From Azolla pinnata (lineage: Eukaryota; Streptophyta; Polypodiopsida; Salviniales; Salviniaceae), in the NCBI GenBank assembly GCA_037176905.1, contig JBBBWG010012001.1:6885-70884 (forward strand): DNA of 64,000 nt, in the 5' to 3' direction. Shown here piece by piece: positions 1-11,495 of the stretch. Every line of letters begins with the position of its first letter. Position 1 is the first letter of the stretch. The position numbers and the translations under genes are program-made. The notes below the pieces were generated by a model. That model was not told the origin of the DNA, ran no database searches, and saw only the letters and a list, made by a program, of their open reading frames with translations.

Positions 1-300
1 AGATGGAGATGGAGATGGAGATGGAGATGGAGCAAGAGCAGCGAAGAGGACGATGGAAATGGGAGGCGGGGCGGAGCAGAGTCGTGTGCAGAGGAGAAGA
101 AGCAGAAGCAGAAGAAGGAAGAAGCAGAGAAGAAGCAGAAGCAGAAGAAGAAGGAGCAGAAGCAGAAGCAGAAGCAGAAGAAGGCGATGGCGATGGCGAT
201 GGCGATGGCGATGAAGAAGAAGAAGGAAGAAGAAGAAGAAGAAGAAGGAAGAAGACGAAGAAGAAGAAGAAGATTTTTTTTATTTTTTTTTTCCCGGGAG
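1..300. repeat. purine-rich simple-repeat tract
   Basis: A run of short GA-rich repeats: GGAGAT units at the left edge, then GAAGCA, GAAGAA and GGCGAT units, ending in A/T runs. An open frame crosses the tract but encodes only Glu/Arg/Asp-rich low-complexity sequence, so I do not call a gene. Confidence 0.85.
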
Positions 301-335
301 AAAAAGGAAAAAGGATAATAATAAATAAAAAGAGA

Positions 336-405
336 AAAAGCGCGGCTGACGTGGCAGAAAAGCGCGGCTGACGTGGCAGAAAAGCGCGGCTGACGTGGCA
401 GAAAA
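336..405. promoter_or_regulatory. three tandem 22-bp units, each with a TGACGTGGC site
   Basis: A 22-bp unit is repeated three times. TGACGTGGC falls at 347-355, 369-377 and 391-399. The ACGT core with these flanks matches known plant bZIP sites of the ABRE or G/C-box type. A role is inferred only: no start of transcription is visible nearby, and the next recognised gene starts about 2.5 kb downstream. Confidence 0.4.
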
Positions 406-619
406 GCGCAGCCCCGGGAAAACGCCAAACGCCAAACGCAACGCATTTATTTATTTATTGATTCATTCATTCATTTTCTTTTCTTTATTTTATTTTATTT
501 ATTTCACTATTGTTAAACTACAATGGCAATGAATAAAAATAAAAATAAAAACAAATCAACCCTTTGCCTGCTTTTGAGAGCTTGCAGCGGTATCTTACCT
601 GGTGAAAAAAAAAACAAAA

Positions 620-905
620 AGGTTCCAAAGGTTCTGCGATACAAAACGACATAAATCTAACCGATCTTGTCTCGAAACGTAACTTTTAAGAGTATGTCGC
701 GATATATATATATATATATATATATATGGCAAATGGTCCCTAACCTTCCAAGCTTTTGCAATACAAAGCGACATAAATCTGAACCGATCTTGTCCCGAAA
801 CGTACTTTTGAGAGTATGTAGCGATATATATCTAGCAAAAGGTCCCTGACCTTCTAAGGTTCTGCAATACAAAATGGCATAAATTTCAACTGATCTTCAA
901 GACAA
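620..905. repeat. tandem repeat of about 122 bp, nearly three copies
   Basis: The block with ACATAAATCT, a GATCTTGTC core and an AGAGTATGT tail occurs with anchors at about 649, 771 and 878. The first spacing is 122 bp. The second is shorter because the internal TA run is shorter. The first copy contains a long (TA)n run at about 703-727. No coding sense is visible on either strand. Confidence 0.8.
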
Positions 906-923
906 AGTTCCCACAGCAACATA

Positions 924-939
924 GCTTCTTCTTCTTCTT

Positions 940-969
<30 letters not shown>
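924..969. repeat. (CTT)n microsatellite
   Basis: A clean run of CTT triplets, about fifteen units. Confidence 0.9.
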
Positions 970-971
<2 letters not shown>

Positions 972-1020
972 GCATGATAGAGCCTCATCGCTTTGCTGGG
1001 GCCACAGGCCTTACTACTCC

Positions 1021-1043
1021 AGAGCTAGCTTAAAGCTAGCTCT
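1021..1043. repeat. perfect 10-bp inverted repeat
   Basis: AGAGCTAGCT at 1021-1030 is followed after three bases by its exact reverse complement at 1034-1043. It could form a short hairpin. There is no T-run or other sign of function. Confidence 0.6.
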
Positions 1044-1078
1044 TCTGCTGCTCTTCCTCCTTCCATCGCCTAAGTTAG

Positions 1079-1120
1079 GTCAAAGTGAGGTCAAATCAAG
1101 TCAGGTCAAGTCAAGGTCAA
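1079..1120 (-). promoter_or_regulatory. cluster of five W-box-like cores (TTGAC on the minus strand)
   Basis: GTCAA occurs five times in 42 bp, at 1079-1083, 1090-1094, 1105-1109, 1110-1114 and 1116-1120. On the minus strand these read TTGAC, the core bound by plant WRKY factors. The cluster may simply be a degenerate TCAAG/GGTCAA repeat. No target gene can be assigned. Confidence 0.3.
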
Positions 1121-2909
1121 TCTGGGCTACAAGTTGGGCTAAAACATCTTCCTTTACACGAGGGGATACCGTCATGCATGCAGACGAAATGTTGTTGGGA
1201 CTCTGGAGTACAGTATTTTTTCTTTCTACCAGAGGGCGAACGAGTCGTCATGGCTTCAAAGTAGTCCAGAGCTTTGAGAGTTTAGAGCAAAAGAAAAGTC
1301 GAGAAAAAGATAACATTAGCATACTGTTGTTGTTGCTGCTCTGTTCGGGCGAAAAAAGGAAGAGAAAAAAAAGACCCATGAGACAAAACGTACAATACTG
1401 TGTGTGTATCCACCCGTTTCTGTGAGAGTACATACAACGGCGATTACGAATACGATCACCGATCTTTTCTTTTCTTCTTTTATTGAGGTAAAGTTATCGG
1501 TGGCTAAAAATGTTCTGGAGGATACTGGGGTCAAACCTGCAAGCATGTAGCCTCCGTGCTTCTAGTGAACTATAACGGGTAAGAATTCGTGTGGCGAATC
1601 GTACGAGCACTGTAGCATCCGCGCTTCCTTTTTTAACAGTCGACGAATTCGTGATATGAGTGCTCTCCATCTTGACATTTGCTCGAAGAATGTTTGTCCA
1701 CAACCCCTTCTTACATAAGCTTTTGAGGATCTCTGTTTTTCCTTGAAGATCTTGTGCTTTATATATCTGTATAGGTTACATATATAGTGCTATTAATTAG
1801 TAGGTTGAGAGCTAAAAGATGTAGCAAACCAACTTCGGCTCATCTTGTTAGAATAACCAAGTCAGAAGCATGTGAGCTCTTCCGAGCCTCGTCCGTCTGT
1901 GCATGTTTTGCTATTGATCCTCCAGCATCTGGCCATGTGATGTGATCGAGACATGTCGATGACCAAAAAAAACCTTGTCGCGTTTTGCATCCTCTAAACG
2001 TGTGGTGATAGCGCTCATATCGCGTCAAGAGGATCGACACCCCTCGCGAGCGCTTTTGAGTTTTGGCCCATTCACAAAATACTGTTGCGCTGGCTTGTAC
2101 TAAAAATATCCCATCAAACAGAAGAAGAAGAAAAGGTATCATCTCCTGTAAAAGGCGGTTCATATCAGAGAACATGAAATGGGGTTAGTCTCATTCTCTT
2201 TCTTCTTCTGATTCGACGTATAATGTTTCTGGATAGTGTCATCGTGATCTCCTCGTCAGCCTCGAAATGTGCATAGCGGGTTTGGTATCGATACGGTCAC
2301 GACTTCGAAATCTGCTCGAGGGGTGTATTATGCTAGGTTGATTTCTGACGAAGAATCTGCCAAGTCTGGGAGAAAAAACAAGGTTCGGTCAATCCTTGAT
2401 TCCTCCGTTCCCCGCCCCCAATTCGTGCTTTGCTCCACAGAAAGCAACTCGTACTGACCGATCCTAGCTGCCAGCAACCCAGATCCTCGATCGATCGAAT
2501 CGAAGCTTATGTACCTGAGAAACTCGAGCCGTCACAACAAACGAATCAATCGAAGGCGGGCCGATTCGATGCTTCCAGAAATCAGCAGATCGAGGGTCTC
2601 GCAAAGTAAACCGCAGCAACAGCAACATCGACTTCTGTAAGCAGAACGATTGAGAAGCTTTCTTCGCCTTCGACGCCGAGCAGAACGCGAAAAATCGCAG
2701 CTCGAACTCGAGTCAGATGAAGCGTCCGAGGAACACAGATTCCCCTTGAGCTCCATAAAACACACACATATATGTATCCATACGTACATACGTACATGCA
2801 TACGTACATTGTACGTATGTACGTACATATATACGTACGTGCATGCATATAGTCCTCTATCTTCTCTTTGCTGTGTTTTCTTGGAACTGGTTAAACCTCC
2901 ACCGCGGCT
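1121..2909. other. no recognised gene; upstream region of Z-ISO
   Basis: Several open frames occur on both strands (for example 1494-1703 and 1840-2175 on minus), but none has a recognisable domain. Near 2760-2850 lies an ACGTAC/ACATAC-type microsatellite that is largely self-complementary, just upstream of the Z-ISO start codon. Confidence 0.6.
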
Positions 2910-5900
2910 ATGGCTTCCACTCTGCTTCCTCTGCGTTCCATCCTCCTCGGGCGCGGTCTCCTTCCCTTTGCGCATCGCAGACAGTCCTACGGGCCCGATG
3001 CTCTGCATCCTTCCCAGGTACGCCCGACCAACGGCTCTTCAAAATGGCTGCCCTTCCTTTTTTTTGGGGGGCGGGGGGCGCTCAAAATCCGTGCTTTTTT
3101 TGAGAGCTCCCAGCTTAAACGGGAATTCGTTCATGGGGGTTCGGGCTGTTGCGAGCTTCTTACGCGGGGCTGTCGAGAGTGTGCGGCTCTGGGCGCACGC
3201 ATGTATGCGCTACGGGTTTGGGATTGTGATTAGGTGCATGTGCTGGGAAAATCCAGGGTTATAAGGTCGTGGTTTGTGGCGAATACAATGCATTGGGGGT
3301 TTTAGGTCTTTGGTGTTTTAAGGTAGGCAGGCGCACAGAGTTTGTTATGTTTACGAATGCTAAATGCCCCGTTGTGTTTAAATCCGATCAGGCTAGTTAG
3401 GCTTAAAGATCTTGGTGAGAGGACGGCATATTCATAGAGATGAGAATGAAGGAATTAGTTAGGGATGATATCGTTACGACGTTCAAATCTCGATGCCAGG
3501 AGATAATTACTACCATCATGGGTCATATTTGCGTAATTCATCATCATCACAAATCATTCTGCCTTTCAGAATCGAACTGCATATAGTCCATAACTCTTTG
3601 ATTCTGTACGATCATCAGCTATTTTATGAAACCAGGCTGAAATTTTGTGACTCCTTCCACTCAATCCCTTGTGGATATCAACGTGATCACTCCCCGGGTG
3701 CTGCATTATTCATACTCAAAATTATCTTGGGCCCTACCCACATGGGTGTAGGATTGGACCGTCGAGGATTGAATGCATGCCCCCCTTAGTTGATTTCATG
3801 TTGATATTCTCCGTTGTCACATTGTCCATTGTCTCATGGTGTGTAAAAAGCCTTGCAAGATGTTTTTCATGGCATGAACTTTGTTTAGAAGGTAGCATGG
3901 TAGTGCTAGCCTAGATGTTGAGATAGTGAAATTGCAAGAAACTTTCTTATTGGGCAGCAATGGAACTTGACAATGTGAAAATATTGGTGGTTTTGGAAAC
4001 CCCTTTGCCATCAATCTCCCAGTGTGATCATTCACTGTAAAATATTTGGTACGGACAAAGATATGAATTGTAAGCTCGTAGTTGCAATGACACTGCTATG
4101 TTGTGTCAACGAGCAGAAAGTACGATGATTATTATCGTGTTACTCTCTATGGATTTGATTCAATCATCTTGTCTGCATGGTTTATTCATCTCCATTCTAT
4201 CAGCCTGGCTGTCCATTTGCGACCGATCATACCGTAGTTTTTGGTTTTATGGAAGCATATTATGGAAAGGATTATATGCATACGGAAGGGCTGGTTTTAA
4301 TGTGAACGAATAAATTTCTCAGTTTGCCCGTCAATGATGTAGGAGATACCTTGGGCTACTACTAGATGTAACAGTAACGTTGATGGGCTGCTTAAGTGCT
4401 TCGTCTTCGTTGATTTTAACATGAAAAGTGCCAAGTCTAAACTTTCATGAAGTAGATGCTTGTTTGTCATATTGGAATCAGGAGTGACCGAGGAATTACT
4501 TTCCATTTGACATATTATTCAGGTTGTATGCAAGCAAAAACTATACTCCAAAGGAGATGAACACTCCCTTCGTTCTGGCAGATATAGTGTAAGTGTATAT
4601 ATGCAAAGATCCAATTTGCCACTGTCAAAGCCGATTAAAGCATCAAAGAATGGTTATGACAACGATGGTTCTACCAAAGAGGATCAACCTATCAGGGAAT
4701 CTGCTTTAGTAGGTGAAGATGCTGCCGTCTTTGATCTCAGCAGTCAGAAGATATCCTCCTGGATATATTTTACTATTGTTCTTGGAGTTGTCCTCACTAT
4801 CCTAAACTTTATTTGGATTGACCCAAGAACCGGCTATGGAAATTCTTTTGTTCAAGCAATATCGTCCCTGTCGTCTAATCATGAGGTATGTGAGAATTAT
4901 GGGTTTGATATATAAACTGTTTCATTGGAACTCTACTCCTATTGTTAGCACATTCACCTCTAGGAGTTTCAAGGGTTGCTGCACAGTAGATGAGATTGTC
5001 CCACCTTAAGGATCGTGATTCAATGATGCCTATGGTGACGATTGACGCAGAGGACTATTAATGCTTCCGTGATGGGTTTTATGTTTGATCAGTGATAGAC
5101 ATTTCAGAATTTAATAACTATCGGTGGAATCATGGGTGGCATTGAGAATTTCCTGAACCTTGTAGGAAGGAAAGACTTAGAAATGCAAAAGCTTATAATA
5201 TTCTAAATGGGATTCTTTGACTTCATTTCTCAAGGACTTAATTCATTGTGCCATTTTTTACTTTCTGGCATATGGTTTTGCAGCTTGTAATGTTGATGAT
5301 TCTCTTAGTCTTTGCCACAGTCCACAGCGGCTTGGCTAGTTTCCGGGACATAGGAGAGAAACTAATTGGTGAACGAGCTTTTCGAGTTATTTTCGCAGGC
5401 CTTTCCTTACCGCTTGCAGTGTCTGCTGTGGTATGAAATTCATGTACTGCATTTTTTTTGCAAAAGAAGCAAGTTGTCTCACTAGTATATTTGCATTAAC
5501 AAAAGTAATTTCAAGCCCTCGTGTTCCTGTTTTATTCATTTTTGTAAAAATCTCCAAGTTTCTTCTCAGGTATATTTTATTGATCATAGATACGATGGTA
5601 TCCAACTATGGCAAGTACAAGGCATACCTGGAGTGCATGAATTCGTCTGGTTCACATCATTCATTTCTTTCTTCTTTCTGTATCCCTCTACATTCAATTT
5701 GCTAGAGGTTGCTGCTGTGGACAAGCCGAAGATGCACATGTATGAGACTGGTATCATGAGGATCACAAGACATCCTCAGGCAAGTACCTGAACCTTAAAA
5801 ACCTCGACCCTAACCCAAAATCTCAGTAGACTTCATGTTCTAAGAATTTCATTTCAACTATGAAGAGTGCAAATCAACAACCCTTTTCTCACATAGACAG

Positions 5901-6313
5901 CAAAAGTCGCCTGAATCAGAAGATACTCACTTGAGCGTTGCCTTAAAAAGATAGCAAGTTCTTTTTTTTTCATACAGATGGTGGGTCAATTTCTCTGGTG
6001 TCTTGCGCACACACTCTGGATTGGGAATTCTTTCATGTTGACAGCCTCGTTTGGCCTTCTAGCACATCATCTTTTTGGCGTGTGGAATGGCGACCGGAGG
6101 CTCAGGATCAGATATGGCGATGCCTTCGATGCTGTTAAAGCTCGTACAAGCATCGTGCCTTTTGCGGCCATTTTAGATGGTCGTCAGCAATTGCCAAAGG
6201 AATACTACAAAGAGTTTTTGAGATTGCCCTACTTCACCATTCTTTTCTTAACAGTTGGTGCTTATTTCGCACATCCTCTCCTTCAGGCAGGCAGTTACCA
6301 ACTGAATTGGTAG
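2910..6313 (+). CDS. Z-ISO: 15-cis-zeta-carotene isomerase
   Basis: Exons: 2910-3017, 4523-4885, 5284-5430, 5570-5779 and 5978-6313, all phase 0, giving 387 residues (the Arabidopsis protein is about 367). The family is a plastid integral-membrane haem protein with an NnrU-like domain. It isomerises the 15-cis bond of zeta-carotene between phytoene desaturase and zeta-carotene desaturase. The recognisable core runs from [14 protein letters not shown] through [31 protein letters not shown] and NGDRRL to AAILDGRQ. H171 (in VHSG) and H287 (in CLAHT) match the haem ligands reported for Arabidopsis, and C284 matches the nearby Cys. Exon 1 encodes a short Arg/Leu-rich leader consistent with a transit peptide. 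Intron 4 has a GC donor (CAG|GCAAGT at 5780). The start is the first ATG of exon 1 and lies in good context. Confidence 0.95.
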
Positions 6314-7818
6314 ATGAAAAGCTCTCATCGAAAGAAGTTGAAGCCCAGGTATTCATTTTTCTAAGGAAGCCTGAAATTCAATGTATTGTCGAAAAGCCAT
6401 TCGGACTGTAGCTAGCCATGGAAATACTTCCTATTGTAATCGTTTCATGAAATGGGTACCGTGAGATTCCTATATTAAGGTTGGTCTCATACTTGGCTAA
6501 AATACGAGTTTTCAGAAAGTTACCATGGGCACTATTGAATTCCCATGCTGAAAAGTTTTGTGCAATACATATTTCATGAGGCTTGCCCTATTTTGCATCA
6601 GCTCTGTGGAGATAAGGACTTTTAGTAGAGTATTGGGTGTTGAATTTTCTCAGCTTGTAGAAGATGTTGATAGCTTCTCCAGTTTTTATAGATTGTATGA
6701 GTTTGCTTTGTGGCTGTTCTTATTGGGTATCGGCTGGATCGATAGCTTAGATACCCCTCCAAAGGACTAGTGATTCTGCTAGGAGAGATGCCTTGCTTAG
6801 AACATTAGTGTAGAGAAACTAACTTTGAAAGGAGTTGAAGATGAAGGAAAATATCTTCTTTTGAAATGGTTGATGGTGGTCCTTGAAGATAAAACATTTG
6901 TCTACGGGGTTGTATCAGAGCTTGAAACGTCGGGTGCAAGATCTTTGGCTTTACTTGGGGGAAATTGCCTGTTTTTTTGTGGTCTGCTTAATCAGATGTT
7001 GTGGCTAAACTCGAGTACAATATCACGAAGGGAGAGGTAATGAGTATATATGATCTGGATAGCTCCGAGCGCGCAGTTTGACAGGTTAGGCCATCGATGA
7101 TTTTACGATTTACTCGTGATGTAATTGTTTAAATTGTAAGCAGAGACGAAAGGAAGCAGATCTAGCCGCTAATTGCTGGTATCATCAGGGCCCAGACCGC
7201 TTAATAACACGTTATGCCTGGCGTAGCTTGCACACTTCGATGCAATGCGCTCCTCTGTAGCTCGGATCCGCTCGCTCCCTTTAAGCGATTGTCCCATGTG
7301 GGGAGGAAGCAAAGCGACTACTGCTACTGCAACAGCAGCAACACAATGTCTGTAGATTTGAAGGGAAAGGAAAGAAAAAAAATGAGATCTGCAGCGCTTG
7401 GTTCCCAGAAGATTTGGGGCAAAAAAAGAAACAGCCATGATCTTGCCCAGGAAAGAAGAGAGCTTTTTCTTTTTTTCCTTCTTCTTCTTCTTCTTCTGTT
7501 ACGGGGCAACAGGCGGAGCCGAATGAACGGGTGCAGTTCCCAGCGGAATTCGACTGACGAATGCTGATGGTGTCGATGGTGGCTGTAAAAAGATCCGTCG
7601 GAAAGCGGATCGAAACAATCGGAGAAGGAGAGGAAAGAGTCTTTTAAACGGATCGATCGAACAGACGGTTTTGACGGATCGAAGGAGAGTTTTCGGAGTT
7701 TCTTCTCGCTGGTGGGGCCCTGATGGCAGCAGCGAAGCGACGCACGTCTGCTTTGCGTGCTCGTATGATGAACATGATGCCGAACTCCATGTCCCGATCC
7801 ATGGATGGGGAAGCTGGG
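6314..7818. other. no recognised gene
   Basis: Contains the presumed 3' untranslated region of Z-ISO. The short open frames (6558-6770, 6825-7040 and others) carry no domain I recognise. A CTT run lies near 7481-7497. Confidence 0.6.
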
Positions 7819-7819
7819 G

Positions 7820-8717
7820 ACATGCATGCACACATGCATTCATGCATGCTACACACATACATGCATGTGAATGATGCATGCAAACACACACACACACACA
7901 CATACATGCATACATTGACATACGTACATACATCATATACACGGTGCATGTATACATGCACACGGTAGTTCACATCCATGCACACGTCCATGCATGCATA
8001 CACACACACAGCAACACACATGCATGCACACATACATATATACCCACTGCATGTATGCAAGCATGTATGCATGCACATATCGCAGCCCACGCATCCATGC
8101 ATGCATACATACACACGGAAACACGCATGCATACATAATACATATATGCTCAGTGCATGTATGCACATGTTGCAGTTCACATCCACACATACATCCATGC
8201 ATGCATACATACACACAGAAACATACATGCATGTGTACACACAGAAACATACATGCATGTGTACACACAGAAACACACACATACTCAATGCATGTATGCA
8301 TGCATGCATGCACTGTGAAGCATGCAAACACACACACATACACACATACATACATACTCAGTGCATGTATATGCATGTATGCATGCATTATGAAGCATGC
8401 AAACATACATACACACTCAGTGCATGTATATGCATGCATGCATTATGAAGCGTGCACACATGCATACATGCATGCATGCATGCATATACATGCACCGAAG
8501 CATGCATACATACACACAAGAAACATACATACATACTCAGTGCATGTATGCATGCATGCATGCATAACGAGGCATGCAAACATGCATACACACATGCATA
8601 CACACATACAGACATGCATGCATACATACATACACAGTGCAGGTATGCATGCATGCATACATGCACACACCGCAGTTCACATCCATACATGCATCCATGC
8701 ATGCATGTATACATGCA
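7820..8717. repeat. CATG/ACAT minisatellite with a larger internal unit
   Basis: About 900 bp built from CATGCATG, ACATACAT and ACACAC. A longer unit recurs with variations: CTCAGTGCATGTATGCATGC, then a GAAGCATGCAAACA block, at roughly 60-90 bp spacing between about 8280 and 8660. Long open frames on both strands (Met/His/Thr or Cys/Met/Val rich) are by-products of the repeat. Confidence 0.9.
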
Positions 8718-8801
8718 CGAAGAAGAAGACGCAGAAGAAGAAGAAGAAGAAGAAGAAGAAGAAGAAGAAGAAGAAGACGAAGAAGAAGAAGAAGAAGAAG
8801 T
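8718..8801. repeat. (GAA)n microsatellite
   Basis: An interrupted GAA tract with a few GAC and GCA triplets, directly joined to the minisatellite on its left. Confidence 0.9.
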
Positions 8802-8822
8802 TGTGGGCGAATCGATCCATCC

Positions 8823-8970
8823 ATGGCTCTCCTGCAGGAGCAGCAGCGCCATCACAAGACCCTGTTCCAGCTAATCAAGGAAGAAGCAAGCAAGAGCACT
8901 GGCAGCAGCAGCAGCAGCGCCCCATTCCTGCAGATCCTTGCGCCGGATGCCGGCCATCAGCAGCAAGAAG

Positions 8971-9001
<31 letters not shown>

Positions 9002-9656
9002 TATGGAGAGGAATTGCAGCAGGATGAAGGGCACAGCCTGGCTCAGGATCGGGTCGAGGAAGCAGAAGAAGAAGGAGGAGGAGGCGGAGGAGGAGCTTAC
9101 AGCTGGACCTGCAAAGGAAGGAGGAGCTGAGCAAAGCAAGGAGGAGGAGGAGGAGGAGGAAGAAGAAGCTGAGTCGAAGGGCGGGGAGCTGCTGCTGCGG
9201 GGCCTGATCGAGAACGGTCGGCCCTGCTTGAAAGATGGCGGCCAGCAATGCCTGCAGGTCGCGGCCGAGCTCGACGCCATGGAGCTTCTGCGCCTGAAGC
9301 AGATCCACCATCGCTGCAAGCAAAGCCATAGCTACCATAGCCGCTACCATCATCACTCCGGAAGCAGCACGACGACGACGAAGATGTCGTCAGACTACAA
9401 CAACAACAACTACTACTACTACTACTATTACCACTACCACTATCGATCCTTCTTCTCCTCTGCATCAGCATCGTCATCATCGCCATCGCCATCGCCATCA
9501 TCACAGCTCCCAGCCCAAACCTTCAGATTACTAGGCTCTTTGCCCCAATGGGATGATGATGGGCTATTCCCGATGATTCCCAGGAAGCGATTGATTGATC
9601 AAGTCTCTGGTACCATGATCCCAAACCAGCAAAACAACTGCCGCCATTTTAGCTAG
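8823..9656 (+). CDS. unrecognised low-complexity protein, single exon
   Basis: An ATG in good context (CCATGGC) opens a 277-residue frame. It holds a short ordinary N-terminus (MALLQEQQRHHKTLFQLI), poly-Ser, poly-Ala, poly-Glu, poly-Asn and poly-Tyr/His runs made from trinucleotide repeats, and two non-repetitive islands: LLLRGLIENGRPCLKDGG with ELDAMELLRLKQIHHRC, and RLLGSLPQWDDDGLFPMIP. I do not recognise a family. The non-repetitive islands and the clean stop argue for a gene; the surrounding triplet repeats, which stay open in any frame, argue against. The open frame continues upstream into the GAA tract, but that part is repeat only. Confidence 0.4.
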
Positions 9657-9720
9657 TTTACATGTGATGAGGAATCATGTCTCCGAATCCGTGTTACAAG
9701 AAGAAGAAGAAGAAGAAGAC

Positions 9721-9751
<31 letters not shown>

Positions 9752-11495
9752 CGTAGGCTCATCGCTTTGAATCCCACACAATGATCTGTACCACTAAGTG
9801 TATAAACATATACATAAATTATACTATATATAGCTCAAAGCTTGAATTCTGTACAATTTCAACAGCCCTCCAGATTCGAATGATTTTGCATTTCCGCGCA
9901 TCCGTTTGTAACAAACCTGTGATTCAGATCAGCATCCGAGAAGATGATTTCAGTACTTTCTCTATGTATGTTTTTCTATTCCAAGCCTCGTCTCGATGCT
10001 GCTGAGTTTGAAATCTTGGTTTTCGATGCATTATGGCCCCTTCATGTTTTTTGCATGATTACTGTGTTTATTACGCCCACAAACACAATTTGAAATCTTG
10101 GTTTTCGATGCATATATATGGCCCCGTTCATGTTTTTGCATGATTACGGTGTTTATTATGCCCACCAGCACAATGACAATGATTTAGAGACCGGAAAAGA
10201 TAGATCAGATTTTTGTTTTGGGCAATCAAGTTTAAAGGATGATTCTTCCTGTGAATGCTTCCATTCAAGAAACCCCTTTCTTCTTTTTGTTTTTGTCAGA
10301 ATAACTTTTCCATGATGATGATACATGCCCACTATGCAAAGAATAGCGATGCATTACCGGATTATTTCCTTCCGATGAGATTCAAGAAACTATTTAACTT
10401 TCCAAAGTAAGGAGGCGTCTTGATGCGCCTGTTCTGATGAAATGATGGTAAGACAACAAAGACGGCAACAGCTTTTTCTGTGCAGCTTTTCTCTGACATA
10501 CCATTTGCATGTGTTTGCTTCAATCTCAATCATGAAATGCAACAACAAATCAACAGGCAAGAAGCAAACTAATCAAAGTTTTTTGCTGTTTGAGCCCTGC
10601 AACTTAGGACCTGTGGATAAGACCATTTTCAATTTTCCTACAAAAGCAGAGTCGGGTCCCCTCTGACACCACAAATTTAACACACTATCTGCAAGCAAAG
10701 GGGCACCATGAATGACAAAGTGCATCTGAATCTCCTTATATAGTGGTTGCAAAGAGTACTGATCTGAATTAGTGACCTAGTACAAGCTCTTATTTGCAGT
10801 AATAAAGGACTGGTCGTTGGAGGTGAATCGATCAATCAAAATTGGAACTTAGAGGGCATGTGTCGCCAAAAAAATGTGAAAGTTGATTGCTTTCTCCCTC
10901 CATCGATTGGTAGATACCTTCTGTTTAACATCCGATTGGAGAGAGACATACATGCTTTGCATGATTTCGATAAATCAATCAGGCGTCTTGTGACGAATTG
11001 CATTATTCCACAAGGACCATCGAAACCAGCTAAAAACTCTTCTTCCATTAGTATGTGTTTTGTTGAAAACACTCCTTTTCTCTGATGAAAAGCTCTCCTC
11101 ATCAATTTTTCTTTTGTTTTCCCCGGTAGCAGGGTAGTACCCACAGGAAAGACAAACAATTCAAATCCTGTTGCAAGCCCCACTAGATAAAATTGCCATA
11201 TCAAGGAGGTGAATGCATGAGCTTCTGGTCTCCTTGAACAGTTGCATGCAGGTTATTGTTTGGGATATGCATGCAAAGAATTCAGAGCACTAACGAACTG
11301 TCTAGCAGATCTTCTCGTCTACCTTTAGCCCCTGCAATCTCATAAGCTGTTCTCGAACTTAATGTCAGGCTCCCCAAACCTGGATCTATCATCAGAAGGA
11401 ATGCTGACCATATTGTACATTCTCTCACAAACCACATATATATACAATGTTGCCCCTATCACACTGAGCAATGGTTTCATGGAAGTTTCTCTCAT
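9657..11495. other. no recognised gene
   Basis: Contains GAA/GAT triplet repeats near 9699-9751 and an 82-bp tandem duplication (listed separately). The last few hundred bases are probably the 3' untranslated region of the PPR gene on the minus strand. The minus frame 10836-11204 has no recognisable domain. Confidence 0.6.
10007..10168. repeat. 82-bp tandem duplication
   Basis: TTTGAAATCTTGGTTTTCGA starts at 10007 and again at 10089. The following bases match with a few substitutions and a small TA insertion in the second copy. Confidence 0.85.

Noticed and set aside
1840-2175. Minus-strand frame with a GFFW phrase, considered as a remnant of a Ty3-type LTR element
   Set aside because: The expected zinc-binding pattern and neighbouring domains are not visible and no long terminal repeats were seen. 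The resemblance is too weak to report as an element.
7994-9130. Long frame of His/Thr/Met repeats
   Set aside because: It follows the minisatellite and GAA tract and has counterparts on the opposite strand, so it is a repeat artefact.
10836-11204. 122-codon minus frame downstream of the PPR gene
   Set aside because: No recognisable motif, no splice context, and probably within or beyond the 3' untranslated region.
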